DNA of 53,468 nt, taken from positions 1-53,468 of the forward strand of contig NZ_QNQP01000022.1 of the NCBI RefSeq assembly GCF_003316635.1. The letters are read 5' to 3'. Positions within the stretch are counted from its first letter, which is position 1; the number at the start of each line of letters is the position of its first letter. The stretch comes from Roseovarius dicentrarchi (GTDB lineage Bacteria; Pseudomonadota; Alphaproteobacteria; Rhodobacterales; Rhodobacteraceae). This document shows, in pieces, positions 17,354 to 27,336 of this stretch. Under the pieces are notes generated by a model, which was not told where the DNA came from, searched no databases, and saw nothing but the letters and a program-made list of their open reading frames with translations. The translations under genes were made by a program, and so were the position numbers.

Positions 17354-17909
17354 CGACAGGACGCACTTCGGTCACTTCAGGGATGTAGTGACGCAACAGG
17401 TTCTCGATCCCCATTTTCAGCGTGATGGTCGAGGACGGGCACCCGGCGCACGCGCCCTGCATGTGCAGATAAACGATGCCGCGATCAAACCCGTGAAACG
17501 TGATATCACCGCCGTCCTGCGCCACGGCAGGGCGAACACGTGTATCCAGCAATTCCTTGATCTGATTGACAATCTCGCCATCCTCGCCGGTATGCTCGGA
17601 ATGACCGGACGGGGCTGTGCCACCGTCTTTCATCACCGGCAATCCAGACTGGAAATGCTCCATGATCGCGCCCAGAAGGGCCGGCTTGATGTGATCCCAC
17701 TCGGCCGCGTCAACCTTTGTGACCGTCACAAAATCGCTGCCAAAGAAGACCCCGGTGACACCCTCCACCGCGAACAGCCGGGTCGCCAGCGGCGATGCAC
17801 CCGCATTTTCGGGCGATGGAAAATCGGCCGTGCCTGTCGGCAGAACGCTCTGACCGGGAAGAAACTTGAGCGTTGCCGGATTTGGCGTGGATTCGGTCTG
17901 AATGAACAT
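17346..17909 (-). CDS. NifU-domain Fe-S scaffold/carrier (Nfu)
   Basis: 187 residues in two domains. The N-terminal Nfu domain (MFIQTESTPNPATLKFLPG) is followed by a NifU-like domain with the cluster ligands CAGCPSS near residue 160. This is the NFU1-like carrier that delivers Fe-S clusters to target enzymes, including lipoyl synthase. It is the first gene of the operon with tsaB and rimI. A 150-bp gap with a hairpin separates it from the universal stress gene. Confidence 0.9.
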   Translation of the reverse strand: MFIQTESTPNPATLKFLPGQSVLPTGTADFPSPENAGASPLATRLFAVEGVTGVFFGSDFVTVTKVDAAEWDHIKPALLGAIMEHFQSGLPVMKDGGTAPSGHSEHTGEDGEIVNQIKELLDTRVRPAVAQDGGDITFHGFDRGIVYLHMQGACAGCPSSTITLKMGIENLLRHYIPEVTEVRPVGV

Positions 17910-18032
17910 GGGACACCCCCTCGTATTTGCTCCAACAGCATATGCGCCCCGGCCGGACCAGAGTCAAGGTTTGGAACCATTCTAAACTGCGCGCCCTGTT
18001 TCTTCTTGCGCCAAATATCCCCGCCGGAGGCT

Positions 18033-18051
18033 GAAAATTCGCAGAATTTTC
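18033..18051 (-). terminator. Hairpin downstream of the universal stress gene
   Basis: GAAAATTC at 18033-18040 pairs with GAATTTTC at 18044-18051 across a GCA loop, just after the uspA-like stop. On the minus strand it is followed by CAGCCTCCGGCGGGGATATT, a motif I recall as frequent downstream of Rhodobacteraceae genes. A role in termination or RNA 3' end formation is likely. Confidence 0.55.
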
Positions 18052-18058
18052 ATATCCG

Positions 18059-18514
18059 TCAGGTGATCATCTCCAGCCGGTCCTTGCTCAGATCACCCGG
18101 AACGATGGTGATCGGTATCGGCAAACTCCCCGCCCCGCGGCTGAGCTGGCTCACCAGCGGGCCGGGACCGCCGCGATCTGCCGACGCGCCCAGCACCAGA
18201 ACACCCACGTTCGGATCTTCGGAAATCTGCGCGATGATTTCGGCCACAACCTCGCCCTCGCGGATGACCAGTTCGGGGTTGATGCCCTGCTTGTCGCGCA
18301 TCCACTTGGCAAAGACTTCGAAATGCGCCTCGATCCGCTCGCGCTGTTCCTCGCGCATGATGTCGCCAACGCCAATCCAGTGGTTAAAATCCTCGGGCGG
18401 GATAATGGACAGGATGGTCACGCCGCCCTGGGTATTGGCGGCGCGCATCGCGGCAAAACGCATCGCGTTAAGACATTCGCGGCTATCGTCCAGCACTACC
18501 ATGAATTTACGCAT
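18059..18514 (-). CDS. Universal stress protein (UspA family)
   Basis: 151 residues, single Usp domain. The start MRKFMVVLDDSRECLNAMRFAAMRAA and the later VLVLGASADRGGPGPL give the alpha/beta fold with the G-2x-G-9x-G(S/T)-type nucleotide region (here GASADRGG, partly altered). The start at 18514 is preferred over longer in-frame starts because it matches the family and has GAGAG upstream. It sits alone between the M3 peptidase stop and nfu. Stress-induced in the family; the exact role is unknown. Confidence 0.83.
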   Translation of the reverse strand: MRKFMVVLDDSRECLNAMRFAAMRAANTQGGVTILSIIPPEDFNHWIGVGDIMREEQRERIEAHFEVFAKWMRDKQGINPELVIREGEVVAEIIAQISEDPNVGVLVLGASADRGGPGPLVSQLSRGAGSLPIPITIVPGDLSKDRLEMIT

Positions 18515-18570
18515 CACAAGCTCTCCAATGGTCCGGACGACAATGCCACCCTGCACGCCTGTCCGCAAGT

Positions 18571-20583
18571 TCAGCCGGTCAGCCCGCGCCCCCTGAGCAG
18601 CGCCTCGACCTCCGGCAACTGCCCCCGGAACGCCACATACAGCGCCTCGGCATCCGCCGATCCGCCGCGCGACAGGATGTGATCCTCCAGCGCGCGGGCG
18701 CGCGCCGGATCGAACGCACCGCCCGCCTCCTCGAACGACGCAAACGCGTCGGCATCCATCACCTCGGACCACATGTAGCTGTAATAGCCGGAGCTATAGC
18801 CGTCACCGGCGAACACATGCGCAAATTGCGGCGTCGCATGGCGCATCGTGATCGCCTCCGGCATGCCGATCTCCGCCAGCACCTCGGCCTGCCGCATCAT
18901 CGGATCGGCCGGCGGCGCGCCATCGTGAAAGGCCAGATCGACCAGCGCCGACGCGACGTATTCCACGGTCTGAAACCCCATATCAAAGGTGGCAGCATCC
19001 AAAACCTTTTGCAGCAGCGCCTGCGGCATCGGCGCGCCCGTCTCGGCATGGGTCGCAAATTCGCGCAGTACCTCGGGCACCTCCAGCCAATGCTCGAACA
19101 GCTGGCTGGGCAGTTCCACGAAATCGCGCGCCACCGATGTTCCGCTGACCGATTCGTATGTCACATCGGATAGCATTTGATGCAGCGCATGACCGAATTC
19201 ATGGAACAGCGTGCGCGCGTCATCATAGCTCAGCAGCGCGGGATCGCCCTTGGCAAAGTTGCACACGTTGATAACGACCGGCCCCTGTTTCTCAGGGAAC
19301 TTCGCCTGCCCGCGCATCGCGCTGCACCATGCGCCGGACCGTTTTGAGGCGCGCGCAAAGTAATCGCCGATGAACACCGCCACATGCTGGCCACCGCGCG
19401 TCACCTCCCAAGCGCGGCAATCAGCATGATACAGCGGGATCTGCACCGGCGTGAATTGCAGACCGAACAGGCGGTTCGCGCAGGCGAACGCCGCCTCGAT
19501 CATGCGGTCCAGTTGCAGGTAGGGTTTCAGTTCGGACTCGTCCAAATCATGCTCGGCCTGCCTGCGTTTTTCAGCGTAATAACGCCAGTCCCACGGCGCC
19601 AGATCGGCGTTGATACCGTCCTTGCGCATCATATCGGTCAGCAATCTGGCATCGCGATCCGCCTTCGCCTTGGCCGGGGCCCAGACCTGCATCAACAGAT
19701 CGCGCACCGCGTCCGGCGTCTTGGCCATTTCCGTTTCCAGCTTGAAATCAGCAAAGCTGTCATAGCCAAGAAGCTGCGCGCGCTCGTGTCGCAAGGCCAG
19801 CGTTTCGGCGGCGATGGCACGGTTATCCGTGTCGCCGCCATTCGCGCCGCGCGCGGTCCATGCGTCTAAGGCCGATTTGCGCAGATCGCGGCGCGGCGAG
19901 AACTGCAAGAACGGCACGATCAGCGAGCGCGACAGCGTGATGACAGGCCCGTCCAGCCCCTGCTCGGCCCCCGCCGCGCGGGCGCTGCGGATCACGAATT
20001 CCGGCAGCCCTTCCAGATCCTCCTCGGCCAGCTCCATATGCCAGCCCGCCTCATCGGCCAGCAGGTTTTGCGTGAACGCGGTGCCCAGCTCCGCCAGTCG
20101 CGCCATGATCGCCTGCAACCGCGCCTCCTGCGCGCCGCTCAGCGCGGCGCCATGGCGCACAAAACTGCGATGGGTCAGCATCAAGACGCGCGCCTGCTCC
20201 TCGCTCAGAACCAAATCATCGCGCTGTTGCCACAGCGCCTCGATCCGCGCAAACAGCGGTTTTTGCGCGTAAATCCACGAAGAATATGCCGCCAGTTTTG
20301 GCGCAAAATCGCGTTGCAGCGCCTGTCGCGCCGGATTGCTGTCGGCGCCCGCAACGGTGAAAAAGACGGACACAACACGGTCCAGCGCCTTGCCCGATGC
20401 CTCCAGCGCCTCAACCGTGTTCGCAAATGTCGGCTCTGCGGGATCCTTGGCGATTGCCATGATTTCGGCGCGGGCCAGCGTCAGCGCCGTTTCCAGCGCG
20501 GGGGCAAAATCGTCGTCCGTGATGCGATCAAATGGCGCAATGTCAAAGGGTGTGTTCCAGTCGCCCAGCAGCGGATTGGTCAT
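18571..20583 (-). CDS. M3-family zinc peptidase (oligopeptidase / peptidyl-dipeptidase Dcp-like)
   Basis: 670 residues, typical of M3 enzymes that degrade short peptides in the cytosol. The zinc site HEFGH is at 461-465 (FHEFGHALHQ), with the third ligand in the following ESVSGTSVARDFVELPSQ helix. The start at 20583 (MTNPLLGDWNTPF) has AAGGAGG upstream. The stop codon of the upstream moeB-like gene overlaps this ATG, so the two are coupled. Dcp (peptidyl-dipeptidase) and OpdA (oligopeptidase A) cannot be separated from sequence alone. Confidence 0.9.
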   Translation of the reverse strand: MTNPLLGDWNTPFDIAPFDRITDDDFAPALETALTLARAEIMAIAKDPAEPTFANTVEALEASGKALDRVVSVFFTVAGADSNPARQALQRDFAPKLAAYSSWIYAQKPLFARIEALWQQRDDLVLSEEQARVLMLTHRSFVRHGAALSGAQEARLQAIMARLAELGTAFTQNLLADEAGWHMELAEEDLEGLPEFVIRSARAAGAEQGLDGPVITLSRSLIVPFLQFSPRRDLRKSALDAWTARGANGGDTDNRAIAAETLALRHERAQLLGYDSFADFKLETEMAKTPDAVRDLLMQVWAPAKAKADRDARLLTDMMRKDGINADLAPWDWRYYAEKRRQAEHDLDESELKPYLQLDRMIEAAFACANRLFGLQFTPVQIPLYHADCRAWEVTRGGQHVAVFIGDYFARASKRSGAWCSAMRGQAKFPEKQGPVVINVCNFAKGDPALLSYDDARTLFHEFGHALHQMLSDVTYESVSGTSVARDFVELPSQLFEHWLEVPEVLREFATHAETGAPMPQALLQKVLDAATFDMGFQTVEYVASALVDLAFHDGAPPADPMMRQAEVLAEIGMPEAITMRHATPQFAHVFAGDGYSSGYYSYMWSEVMDADAFASFEEAGGAFDPARARALEDHILSRGGSADAEALYVAFRGQLPEVEALLRGRGLTG

Positions 20584-21629
20584 GTGGCCTCCTTGGTGCC
20601 GCAGACGGCGCAATCCGCGCGGCGTTTGATCTGAATGCGGCGTGCATCCGCATATAGTGCGTCATATATCAACAGCGTGCCGCGCAAGGGTGTGCCGGCG
20701 CCGGTGATCACCTTGATCGCCTCTCCGGCCATCATCGCGCCTATGACGCCGGGCAGCGGTCCCATTACGCCCGCCTCGGCGCAGGACGGCGCCAGCCCGG
20801 CTGCCGGAATGTCGGGAAAGATGCAGGCATAGCAGGGCGCGCCATTTGCCGGATCAAACACGCTCAACTGGCCTTCCCACTGGGCCAGCGCCCCCGAAAT
20901 CAGCGGCTTGCCGGTCGCGACAGCCGTGCGGTTGACCAGATGGCGGGTCGCGAAATTGTCGGTGCCGTCAAGGATCATGTCATATTCGGCAAACAGATCC
21001 GCCGCGATATCATCGGTCAGCCGGCGCGCATAGGGGCGCATCTGAACATGCGGGTTCAGCGCCCGCACGGCGGCGGCGGCGGAATGCACCTTGGGCGTGC
21101 CGATATCCGCGTCGCGGTGAATGACCTGCCGCTGAAGGTTCGACAAATCCACCTCGTCGTCGTCGATCACACCGATCGTGCCGACGCCCGCAGCGGCCAG
21201 ATAGCTCATCACCGGCGATCCCAGACCGCCGGCGCCGATCACCAGAACGCTGGCGCCTTTCAGCGCCCTCTGGCCGGGCCCGCCGACCTCGCGCAGGATG
21301 ATGTGACGCGCGTAACGCTCCAGCTCGGCATCCGAAAATGCACGGCTGCTCTGCTCTTTGGGCGCCTCGCCCGCCACCGCGCGCGCCCGAACCCGGCGCA
21401 GCCCGGCGCGATACAGCAACACAACCGCCGCAAAGCCGCCCAGCAACAGCCAGGGCGCGGCACTGCCCCCCGTCGCCAGGCGCAGCGGCGCGGTCTGGGG
21501 CAATACCAGATGCAACAACACGACACCGGCCCACAAAAAGCCGATCATAGACAGCCACAGCCGTCGCGGCGCGCCCAAGACCGCACCCAGCGCCCAAAGC
21601 GCACCCGCCAGAATGAAAACCAACAGCAT
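20580..21629 (-). CDS. moeB: ThiF/MoeB/HesA-family adenylyltransferase with N-terminal membrane segments
   Basis: 349 residues. The first 80 hold three hydrophobic helices (LLVFILAGALWALGAVLG and two more), unlike E. coli MoeB. From about residue 100 the E1-like domain follows: RYARHIILREVGGPGQ, the ATP loop VLVIGAGGLGSP, DDDEVDLSNLQRQ, and a zinc CxxC pair (CYAC near 260 and CAVC at the end). Such enzymes adenylate the C-terminal glycine of MoaD or ThiS. The membrane-anchored form is common in this family of bacteria. It overlaps dut upstream and the M3 peptidase downstream. Confidence 0.86.
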   Translation of the reverse strand: MLLVFILAGALWALGAVLGAPRRLWLSMIGFLWAGVVLLHLVLPQTAPLRLATGGSAAPWLLLGGFAAVVLLYRAGLRRVRARAVAGEAPKEQSSRAFSDAELERYARHIILREVGGPGQRALKGASVLVIGAGGLGSPVMSYLAAAGVGTIGVIDDDEVDLSNLQRQVIHRDADIGTPKVHSAAAAVRALNPHVQMRPYARRLTDDIAADLFAEYDMILDGTDNFATRHLVNRTAVATGKPLISGALAQWEGQLSVFDPANGAPCYACIFPDIPAAGLAPSCAEAGVMGPLPGVIGAMMAGEAIKVITGAGTPLRGTLLIYDALYADARRIQIKRRADCAVCGTKEAT

Positions 21630-22084
21630 CAGCGCACCCCCGTCGAGCCAAATCCGCCAGCGCCGCGCGCCGTATCCTCCAGCGTGTCAGTCAGCGCAAA
21701 CCCGGACCTCACAACCGGCGCGACAACCATCTGCGCAATCCGCGCGCCGTGCATGACCTCAAAAGGCGCGTCGCCCAGATTGATCAGGATCACCCCCAGC
21801 GGTCCGCGATAGTCGCTGTCGATTGTCCCCGGCGCATTCGCCAGCGTCACCCCATGGCGCAGCGCCAGCCCCGACCGGGGGCGCAGCTGCACCTCATACC
21901 CATCCGGTATCGCCAGCCGCAGCCCGGTCGGCACCAGCGCGCGCGCGCCCGGCGCCAGCACGATCGCGGAACGCCCCGGAAAATTCGCGCGCAGATCCGC
22001 CCCGGCGGCGCCGCTGCTGGCATAGGCGGGCAGGCCCAGATCGCGGTCGGCGCCCTCGTCCCAGCATAGCGTTACCGTCACCAT
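21629..22084 (-). CDS. dut: dUTP diphosphatase
   Basis: 151 residues, homotrimeric dUTPase. All five motifs are visible: AGADLRA (I), [12 protein letters not shown] (II), [17 protein letters not shown] (III), RIAQMVV (IV) and the C-terminal GGFGSTG (V) that closes over the substrate. It hydrolyses dUTP to dUMP, keeping uracil out of DNA and feeding dTMP synthesis. The start at 22084 ([10 protein letters not shown]) fits the family. It shares one base with the moeB-like start. Confidence 0.93.
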   Translation of the reverse strand: MVTVTLCWDEGADRDLGLPAYASSGAAGADLRANFPGRSAIVLAPGARALVPTGLRLAIPDGYEVQLRPRSGLALRHGVTLANAPGTIDSDYRGPLGVILINLGDAPFEVMHGARIAQMVVAPVVRSGFALTDTLEDTARGAGGFGSTGVR

Positions 22085-22176
22085 CGGGCTGCCCTTTCGT
22101 CTTTCTGAAAACACTCGAAATCCACGGCGCACCCAACGCGCCGGGAGGTCAGATCATAGCGCCCCGGCGGCCAATG

Positions 22177-23211
22177 TCACATCGGCACCAGCGCCCAGTA
22201 ATCCAGATCCAGCAACACATCCGGCAGATACTTGCCATGCGCATCCTTCAATTCGCCCGCTTTGCCTCCCTTGGTCGCCACCAGCCGCAGGCGCAGCGCG
22301 CCGACGCCCGGTGCGGCCGTCTCGGCACGGTCCAGCACTTCGCTCCAGGCGCGGACAGTATCGCCCGCGTGGCACGGGTTGGCATGGGCGCCGCCATTCA
22401 GCCCGGCGATGATCTGCGCATTCGCCAGCCCGTTGAAGCTGAGCGCGCGCGCCATCGAAATCACATGCCCGCCATAGATCAGGCGCCCGCCCTCGCGCGC
22501 CTCGCGGTCGAAATGCACCTTGGCGGTGTTTTGCCACAGGCGGGTGGCCAGCATATGCTCGGCCTCCTCGATGGTGACGCCGTCGACATGGTCGATCACC
22601 TCGCCCACCGCGTAATCGCCCCAGCGATGCGGCTCCCCGGCCAGCGTGAAGTCGTAGTTCATAAAATTCAGGCCCTCGGGGATCACCAGCTGGTCGGCGC
22701 TCAGGGCGGGCGCAAGATCAGGGATCACCGTTTCAGGCGCCGCTGCGTCCGGGTCACGCTTTTTCACCATAACCCAGCGCACATAATCCAGAACCGCCGT
22801 ATCATGCTGGTTGAACCCCTTGGTGCGCACCCAGACAACGCCGGATTTGCCGTTGGAATTCTGTTTCAGACCGATCACTTCGGACACCGATCGCAGCGTA
22901 TCACCCGGTACAACCGGCAACAGCCAGCGCCCCTCGGCATATCCCAGATTGGCCAGCGCGTTCAGCGAAATGTCCGGCACCGTCTTGCCGAACACCACAT
23001 GAAACGCCGCCAGATCATCGAGCGGCGCCGCATCCAGCCCGCAAGAGCGCGCGAATGCATCCGACGAATACAGCGCATGACGCGCAGGATAGAGCGCGTG
23101 GTAAAGCGCCCGCTCGCCCCCCGAAACGGTGCGCGGCACGGCGTGATGGATTACCTGACCGATGCTGTAATCCTCGAAAAAGCGGCCCGGATTGGTCTTG
23201 GTCTGGGTCAT
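22177..23211 (-). CDS. mch: Mesaconyl-CoA hydratase (MaoC-type dehydratase, ethylmalonyl-CoA pathway)
   Basis: 344 residues with two hot-dog/MaoC halves. The N-terminal half carries FFEDYSIGQVIHHAVPRTVS, and the second half DYAVGEVIDHVDGVTIEEAEHMLATRLWQNTAKVHFD. Length and wording fit Mch, which interconverts mesaconyl-C1-CoA and beta-methylmalyl-CoA. The neighbourhood supports this: an mcl2-like gene follows two genes upstream on the same strand, then mdh and sucCD, as in the Rhodobacter sphaeroides cluster I recall. It is the last gene of the operon. A generic MaoC dehydratase is the alternative. Confidence 0.82.
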   Translation of the reverse strand: MTQTKTNPGRFFEDYSIGQVIHHAVPRTVSGGERALYHALYPARHALYSSDAFARSCGLDAAPLDDLAAFHVVFGKTVPDISLNALANLGYAEGRWLLPVVPGDTLRSVSEVIGLKQNSNGKSGVVWVRTKGFNQHDTAVLDYVRWVMVKKRDPDAAAPETVIPDLAPALSADQLVIPEGLNFMNYDFTLAGEPHRWGDYAVGEVIDHVDGVTIEEAEHMLATRLWQNTAKVHFDREAREGGRLIYGGHVISMARALSFNGLANAQIIAGLNGGAHANPCHAGDTVRAWSEVLDRAETAAPGVGALRLRLVATKGGKAGELKDAHGKYLPDVLLDLDYWALVPM

Positions 23212-23212
23212 G

Positions 23213-23416
23213 TCACTGCGCGCCCAGCTTGGTGTCCGGCGTATAGACACCCGGCGCATCCTTGGTCACGGCCTGCCCGCAGCGCATCACGCCGTTGGCC
23301 GCATCGAACGCCTGCGTGGGGCTTCCGTACAGCTCCCAGCCCTTGTTCAGCGCATCTGTCACCTTGTGGCAAAATTCAGACGTGTCATCGGCACTCAAAA
23401 AACGGTACAGTTTCAT
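23213..23416 (-). CDS. DUF1737 small protein
   Basis: 67 residues beginning MKLYRFLSADDTSEFCHKV, then GWELYGSPTQAFD, which is the DUF1737 core. The start at 23416 has GAGGA 6 bases upstream. It ends one base before the mch start, so mch is probably translated from the same message. Function unknown; it may be a small regulator or assembly factor. Confidence 0.75.
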   Translation of the reverse strand: MKLYRFLSADDTSEFCHKVTDALNKGWELYGSPTQAFDAANGVMRCGQAVTKDAPGVYTPDTKLGAQ

Positions 23417-23423
23417 AGCGTCC

Positions 23424-23978
23424 TCATCCAAAAACGGGGTAGCCCAGCGCGTAATGCACCGCGGCGATCACAGCATAAAGCACCACACTGGCCACCACGG
23501 CAATCACCTCCTTGCGGCGCGGCGCGGGGGGTGGCGGGGTCCAGTTCGGCTGCGCGCGATTGATCACCACCATCTCGGCCACGGCCCAGGCCAACAGCCC
23601 GCCGAACAGGATCAGCGACGCGACATCGCCGTTCACCAGCAAATGCGCCAGCGCCCACACCTTGACCCCTGCCAGCATGGGATGGCGCATCTTGCGCGCA
23701 AGGGCTGTTTTCATACCCGCAGCGGCAAAGAGGTAAATCGACAGCAACATCAGCAGGTTGTTGATGCCCACGGTCGCCGGGTGCCGCCCCCAGAAAAACG
23801 CGCCGTCCGACATGCGGTAGCCGATTACCATCAGGATCACGCCGCCCAGCAGGACCAGCGTGATCGGCCCGCGCCCGCGCGCCCCCATCGAGGCCCGCGT
23901 ATCCGGCGCCGCGCGTTTGAAAAAATGCCCGGCCACCCACAGCGCAAGGCCCAGAACAAGGATCGCAATACCCATCAT
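23424..23978 (-). CDS. NnrU-family membrane protein
   Basis: 184 residues with five or six transmembrane helices. The segment ARKMRHPMLAGVKVWALAHLLVNGD, rich in the conserved HP and HLL pattern, marks the NnrU family first described beside nitrite and nitric oxide reductases. Here it lies between mcl2 and DUF1737 in the ethylmalonyl-CoA cluster, with no denitrification gene in sight. The tandem ATGATG start overlaps the mcl2 stop. Confidence 0.82.
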   Translation of the reverse strand: MMGIAILVLGLALWVAGHFFKRAAPDTRASMGARGRGPITLVLLGGVILMVIGYRMSDGAFFWGRHPATVGINNLLMLLSIYLFAAAGMKTALARKMRHPMLAGVKVWALAHLLVNGDVASLILFGGLLAWAVAEMVVINRAQPNWTPPPPAPRRKEVIAVVASVVLYAVIAAVHYALGYPVFG

Positions 23979-24835
23979 GTCGTCTCCATTTCGGCGAGCA
24001 CCTGCGCCTTGGCCAGTATCCTGCGGGCGCCGACGACGTGCAGGTTTTCCACGATTGTGCCGTCCACCACGGCGACCCCCTCGCCCGAGGCCTGACTGGC
24101 CTCATGCGCCGCGATCTGGCGGCGGGCAAGGTCAATTTCGGACGCGGTCGGCGCAAAGGCGCGGTTGGCGCCCTCGATCTGCGCAGGGTGGATCAGCGTC
24201 TTGCCGTCGAATCCCAGATCGCGGCCCTGCTCGCATTCGGCCATCAATCCCTCGCCGTCGCGGAACCGGTTATAGACGCCGTCAATGGCGACAACCCGCG
24301 CCGCTCGCGCGGCCATGATGATGGTTTGCAGCGCCATCATCAACGGCATGCGGTCGGTGCGCATCCGGCTGCCCAGATCCTTGGTCAGATCGTTGGTGCC
24401 TGTCACCAAACCCCGAACGCAGCCATGCGCGGCAATATCGCGCGCGTTGAACACGCTGACGGGCGTTTCCATCATCACCCAGATCGGCATCGTATCGGGC
24501 AGAAGATCGACCAGATTGTCGATATCCGAGCGGGTGTTGACCTTTGGCAGCAGGATCGCGTCGGCGCCTGCGTCTTTGAGCGCGCGCACATCCTCCAGTC
24601 CCCATTCGGTCGTCAATGCGTTGATGCGCACGATCTTGGCCCGGTGGCCATAGCCATCGTCGGTCAGCGCCTGCGCCAATGTGCGGCGTGCGTCGGCCTT
24701 GGCATCGGGGGCAACCGCATCCTCCAGATCAAAGATGATCGCATCGCACGGCAGATCGCGCGCCTTTTGCAATGCGCGCTCTTTCGAGGCCGGAATATAT
24801 AGGACCGACCGGTACGGGCGGGTGGCAGAGTCCAT
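23975..24835 (-). CDS. mcl2: (3S)-malyl-CoA thioesterase Mcl2 (HpcH/HpaI/CitE family)
   Basis: 286 residues of the citrate-lyase beta fold. Visible are YIPASKERALQKA near residue 12, IFDLEDAVAP with the metal-binding Glu-Asp pair, VRINALTTEWG, ILLPKVN, VMMETPVSVFNA and DGKTLIHPAQIEG. In Rhodobacter sphaeroides the Mcl2 paralogue, located next to mdh and sucCD, hydrolyses malyl-CoA to malate and free CoA; this genomic setting is the same. The malyl-CoA lyase Mcl1 is the alternative, usually longer. The start at 24835 has AGGAGAGA upstream. It is divergent from mdh. Confidence 0.82.
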   Translation of the reverse strand: MDSATRPYRSVLYIPASKERALQKARDLPCDAIIFDLEDAVAPDAKADARRTLAQALTDDGYGHRAKIVRINALTTEWGLEDVRALKDAGADAILLPKVNTRSDIDNLVDLLPDTMPIWVMMETPVSVFNARDIAAHGCVRGLVTGTNDLTKDLGSRMRTDRMPLMMALQTIIMAARAARVVAIDGVYNRFRDGEGLMAECEQGRDLGFDGKTLIHPAQIEGANRAFAPTASEIDLARRQIAAHEASQASGEGVAVVDGTIVENLHVVGARRILAKAQVLAEMETT

Positions 24836-24910
24836 GGCTCTCTCCTGCTCAGGCTGGCAATAATATGTCGCAGGGATGCCATTTTCACAGCTTATCATTC
24901 AAGGCTTTTC

Positions 24911-24973
24911 TCGCCGCAGCGCAGAATAGACGGGCCTCAGCTGCGCCCACCCGCATTTCGCCGCAGTGCAGAA
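24911..24973. promoter_or_regulatory. Direct repeat in the mcl2/mdh divergent promoter
   Basis: TCGCCGCAGCGCAGAA at 24911-24926 recurs as TCGCCGCAGTGCAGAA at 24958-24973 (one mismatch, 47-bp offset) between the divergent starts of mcl2 and mdh. Two copies of one site on both sides of the promoter region suggest a regulator acting on both genes. The factor is unknown. Confidence 0.45.
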
Positions 24974-24996
24974 CCCTTGCGCGCGGGGCCAAATAG

Positions 24997-26007
<1,011 letters not shown>

Positions 26008-26030
26008 ACTGGCGCATTTCGAGACATATC

Positions 26031-26062
26031 AAAGGCCCCGGCACATCGTCCGGGGCCTTTTC
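26031..26062 (+). terminator. Rho-independent terminator of mdh
   Basis: AAAGGCCCCG at 26031-26040 pairs perfectly with CGGGGCCTTT at 26051-26060 across a 10-nt loop, and the right arm runs into TTTT. It also faces the end of the convergent glycosyltransferase gene, so it may serve both strands. Confidence 0.9.
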
Positions 26063-26070
26063 CGTTTCAG

Positions 26071-27114
26071 CTATGGCAGTCCTTTGGTCCGCTCCGGCAA
26101 TCGCCTGCGCAGCTCCGCATCGAACGCGTCGACGCTGAAATCCGGCACCTCGCCCAGCACGCGGCGCAGCACCGGCACCGGGTCGAACGGCACCTCGTAC
26201 AGCAATCCGAACGCGCGCAGACGCGCCTGCGCGGCGGGGCTGACCACCTTCAGTTCATCATGCAGTGCCGCGTGCCCGCCCGGCACCGCGCCCGCCTCTG
26301 CGGCCAGATCAATCTGCGCCTGCCGGTGCGCCGCAACGCTGAAATCGGCCGGGTCGTATTCGGTATAGCGCCGCAGTTTGGTCAGCCATTGCAGCTGCGT
26401 CAGCCCGTCAAAATGCAGCAGCCGCGCGGCGGTGCTGCGAAACCGTTCGGCCCGGCGGCGGCCCGTGCCGCGAAATGCCCAGTGAATGCCCAGCCGGAAA
26501 TCGCCGTCCACCGGCACGGCGCATTTGCCTGCCGAATGGCCCAGCACGCCGAAATCCAGACAGTCTACATGATCGCCATAGATCACCCGGTCATTATCAA
26601 TCCCGTCCCCCCGTCGGATCTGCGAACGGGTGCAGGTGCGAAACACGCCTTCCCAGATCGACGCCTGCGGGCCGGTCAGATACAGCCGCTCGGCCACCGG
26701 GAAATACAGCTCGCACTCCAATTCGCGCACGGCGGCCATTTCCGCGCCCAGCGGGCGATCATGCGGGCTGTCCTGCACCAGAAATTCATCCGCATCCAGA
26801 TGCACCAGCCAGTCCACGCTGCACTGCTTCAACGCATCATTCGCGTTCAGCGCCTGCCGCCGCCGATGGGTGGGCGGGCGCCGCCCCGAGGGCGCAACCC
26901 GCCGCCAATGCGCATCGTCGCACGCCACCGCGCGCACGCCGGGGATTGCCGCCAGTCGCGGCAGAACCGCATCATACGGATCGTCCAGATACACATGCAC
27001 CTCCGCCGCGCCGGTGCCGATATGCCAGCCCACATTGGCCAGCAGAAGCTGAGCAGGCTCATGCGCGGTCAGCACAGCGCCCCAGCTTGCACGCGGTGGC
27101 GGATCATCAGGCAT
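26071..27114 (-). CDS. Glycosyltransferase family 2-like protein
   Basis: 347 residues resembling the Glyco_tranf_2_4 type. The divalent-metal DxD is seen in WLVHLDADEFLV near residue 100, and a first Asp in VYLDDPYD lies near 43. The second half is rich in aromatic and basic residues (IHWAFRGTGRRRAERF). No transmembrane helix is evident. The start at 27114 has AGGAG eight bases upstream. It converges with mdh and is divergent from sucC. The acceptor is unknown; transfer to a cell-surface polymer is plausible. Confidence 0.72.
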   Translation of the reverse strand: MPDDPPPRASWGAVLTAHEPAQLLLANVGWHIGTGAAEVHVYLDDPYDAVLPRLAAIPGVRAVACDDAHWRRVAPSGRRPPTHRRRQALNANDALKQCSVDWLVHLDADEFLVQDSPHDRPLGAEMAAVRELECELYFPVAERLYLTGPQASIWEGVFRTCTRSQIRRGDGIDNDRVIYGDHVDCLDFGVLGHSAGKCAVPVDGDFRLGIHWAFRGTGRRRAERFRSTAARLLHFDGLTQLQWLTKLRRYTEYDPADFSVAAHRQAQIDLAAEAGAVPGGHAALHDELKVVSPAAQARLRAFGLLYEVPFDPVPVLRRVLGEVPDFSVDAFDAELRRRLPERTKGLP

Positions 27115-27193
27115 GGCACACTCCTGCGGAATTGCATCAGGTTCCGGCACAGTAAAGCGGCCATGATTCCCCGCAATCAAAAAGCGGGCAGAT

Positions 27194-27230
27194 GTTTGTG
27201 ATCACACGCCCGAAGCCTGTGATCACAAAC
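27194..27230. promoter_or_regulatory. Paired palindromic operator upstream of sucC
   Basis: GTTTGTGATCACA at 27194-27206 is the exact reverse complement of TGTGATCACAAAC at 27218-27230. Each arm contains the full palindrome TGTGATCACA, and their centres are 21 bp apart, two helical turns. Two dimers on one DNA face are therefore likely. The site lies 107 to 143 bases before the sucC ATG. GntR-type sites have this look, but the factor is not identified. Confidence 0.65.
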
Positions 27231-27336
27231 CCGTAAAATTTGCCTCTTAAGCGCCGGAAACAGCAAATAACCGTTTATTCCCTGTAAAGCGTTATATGTA
27301 TACCTGAACAGAACATAGAAAAACGGGACAGTTTGC

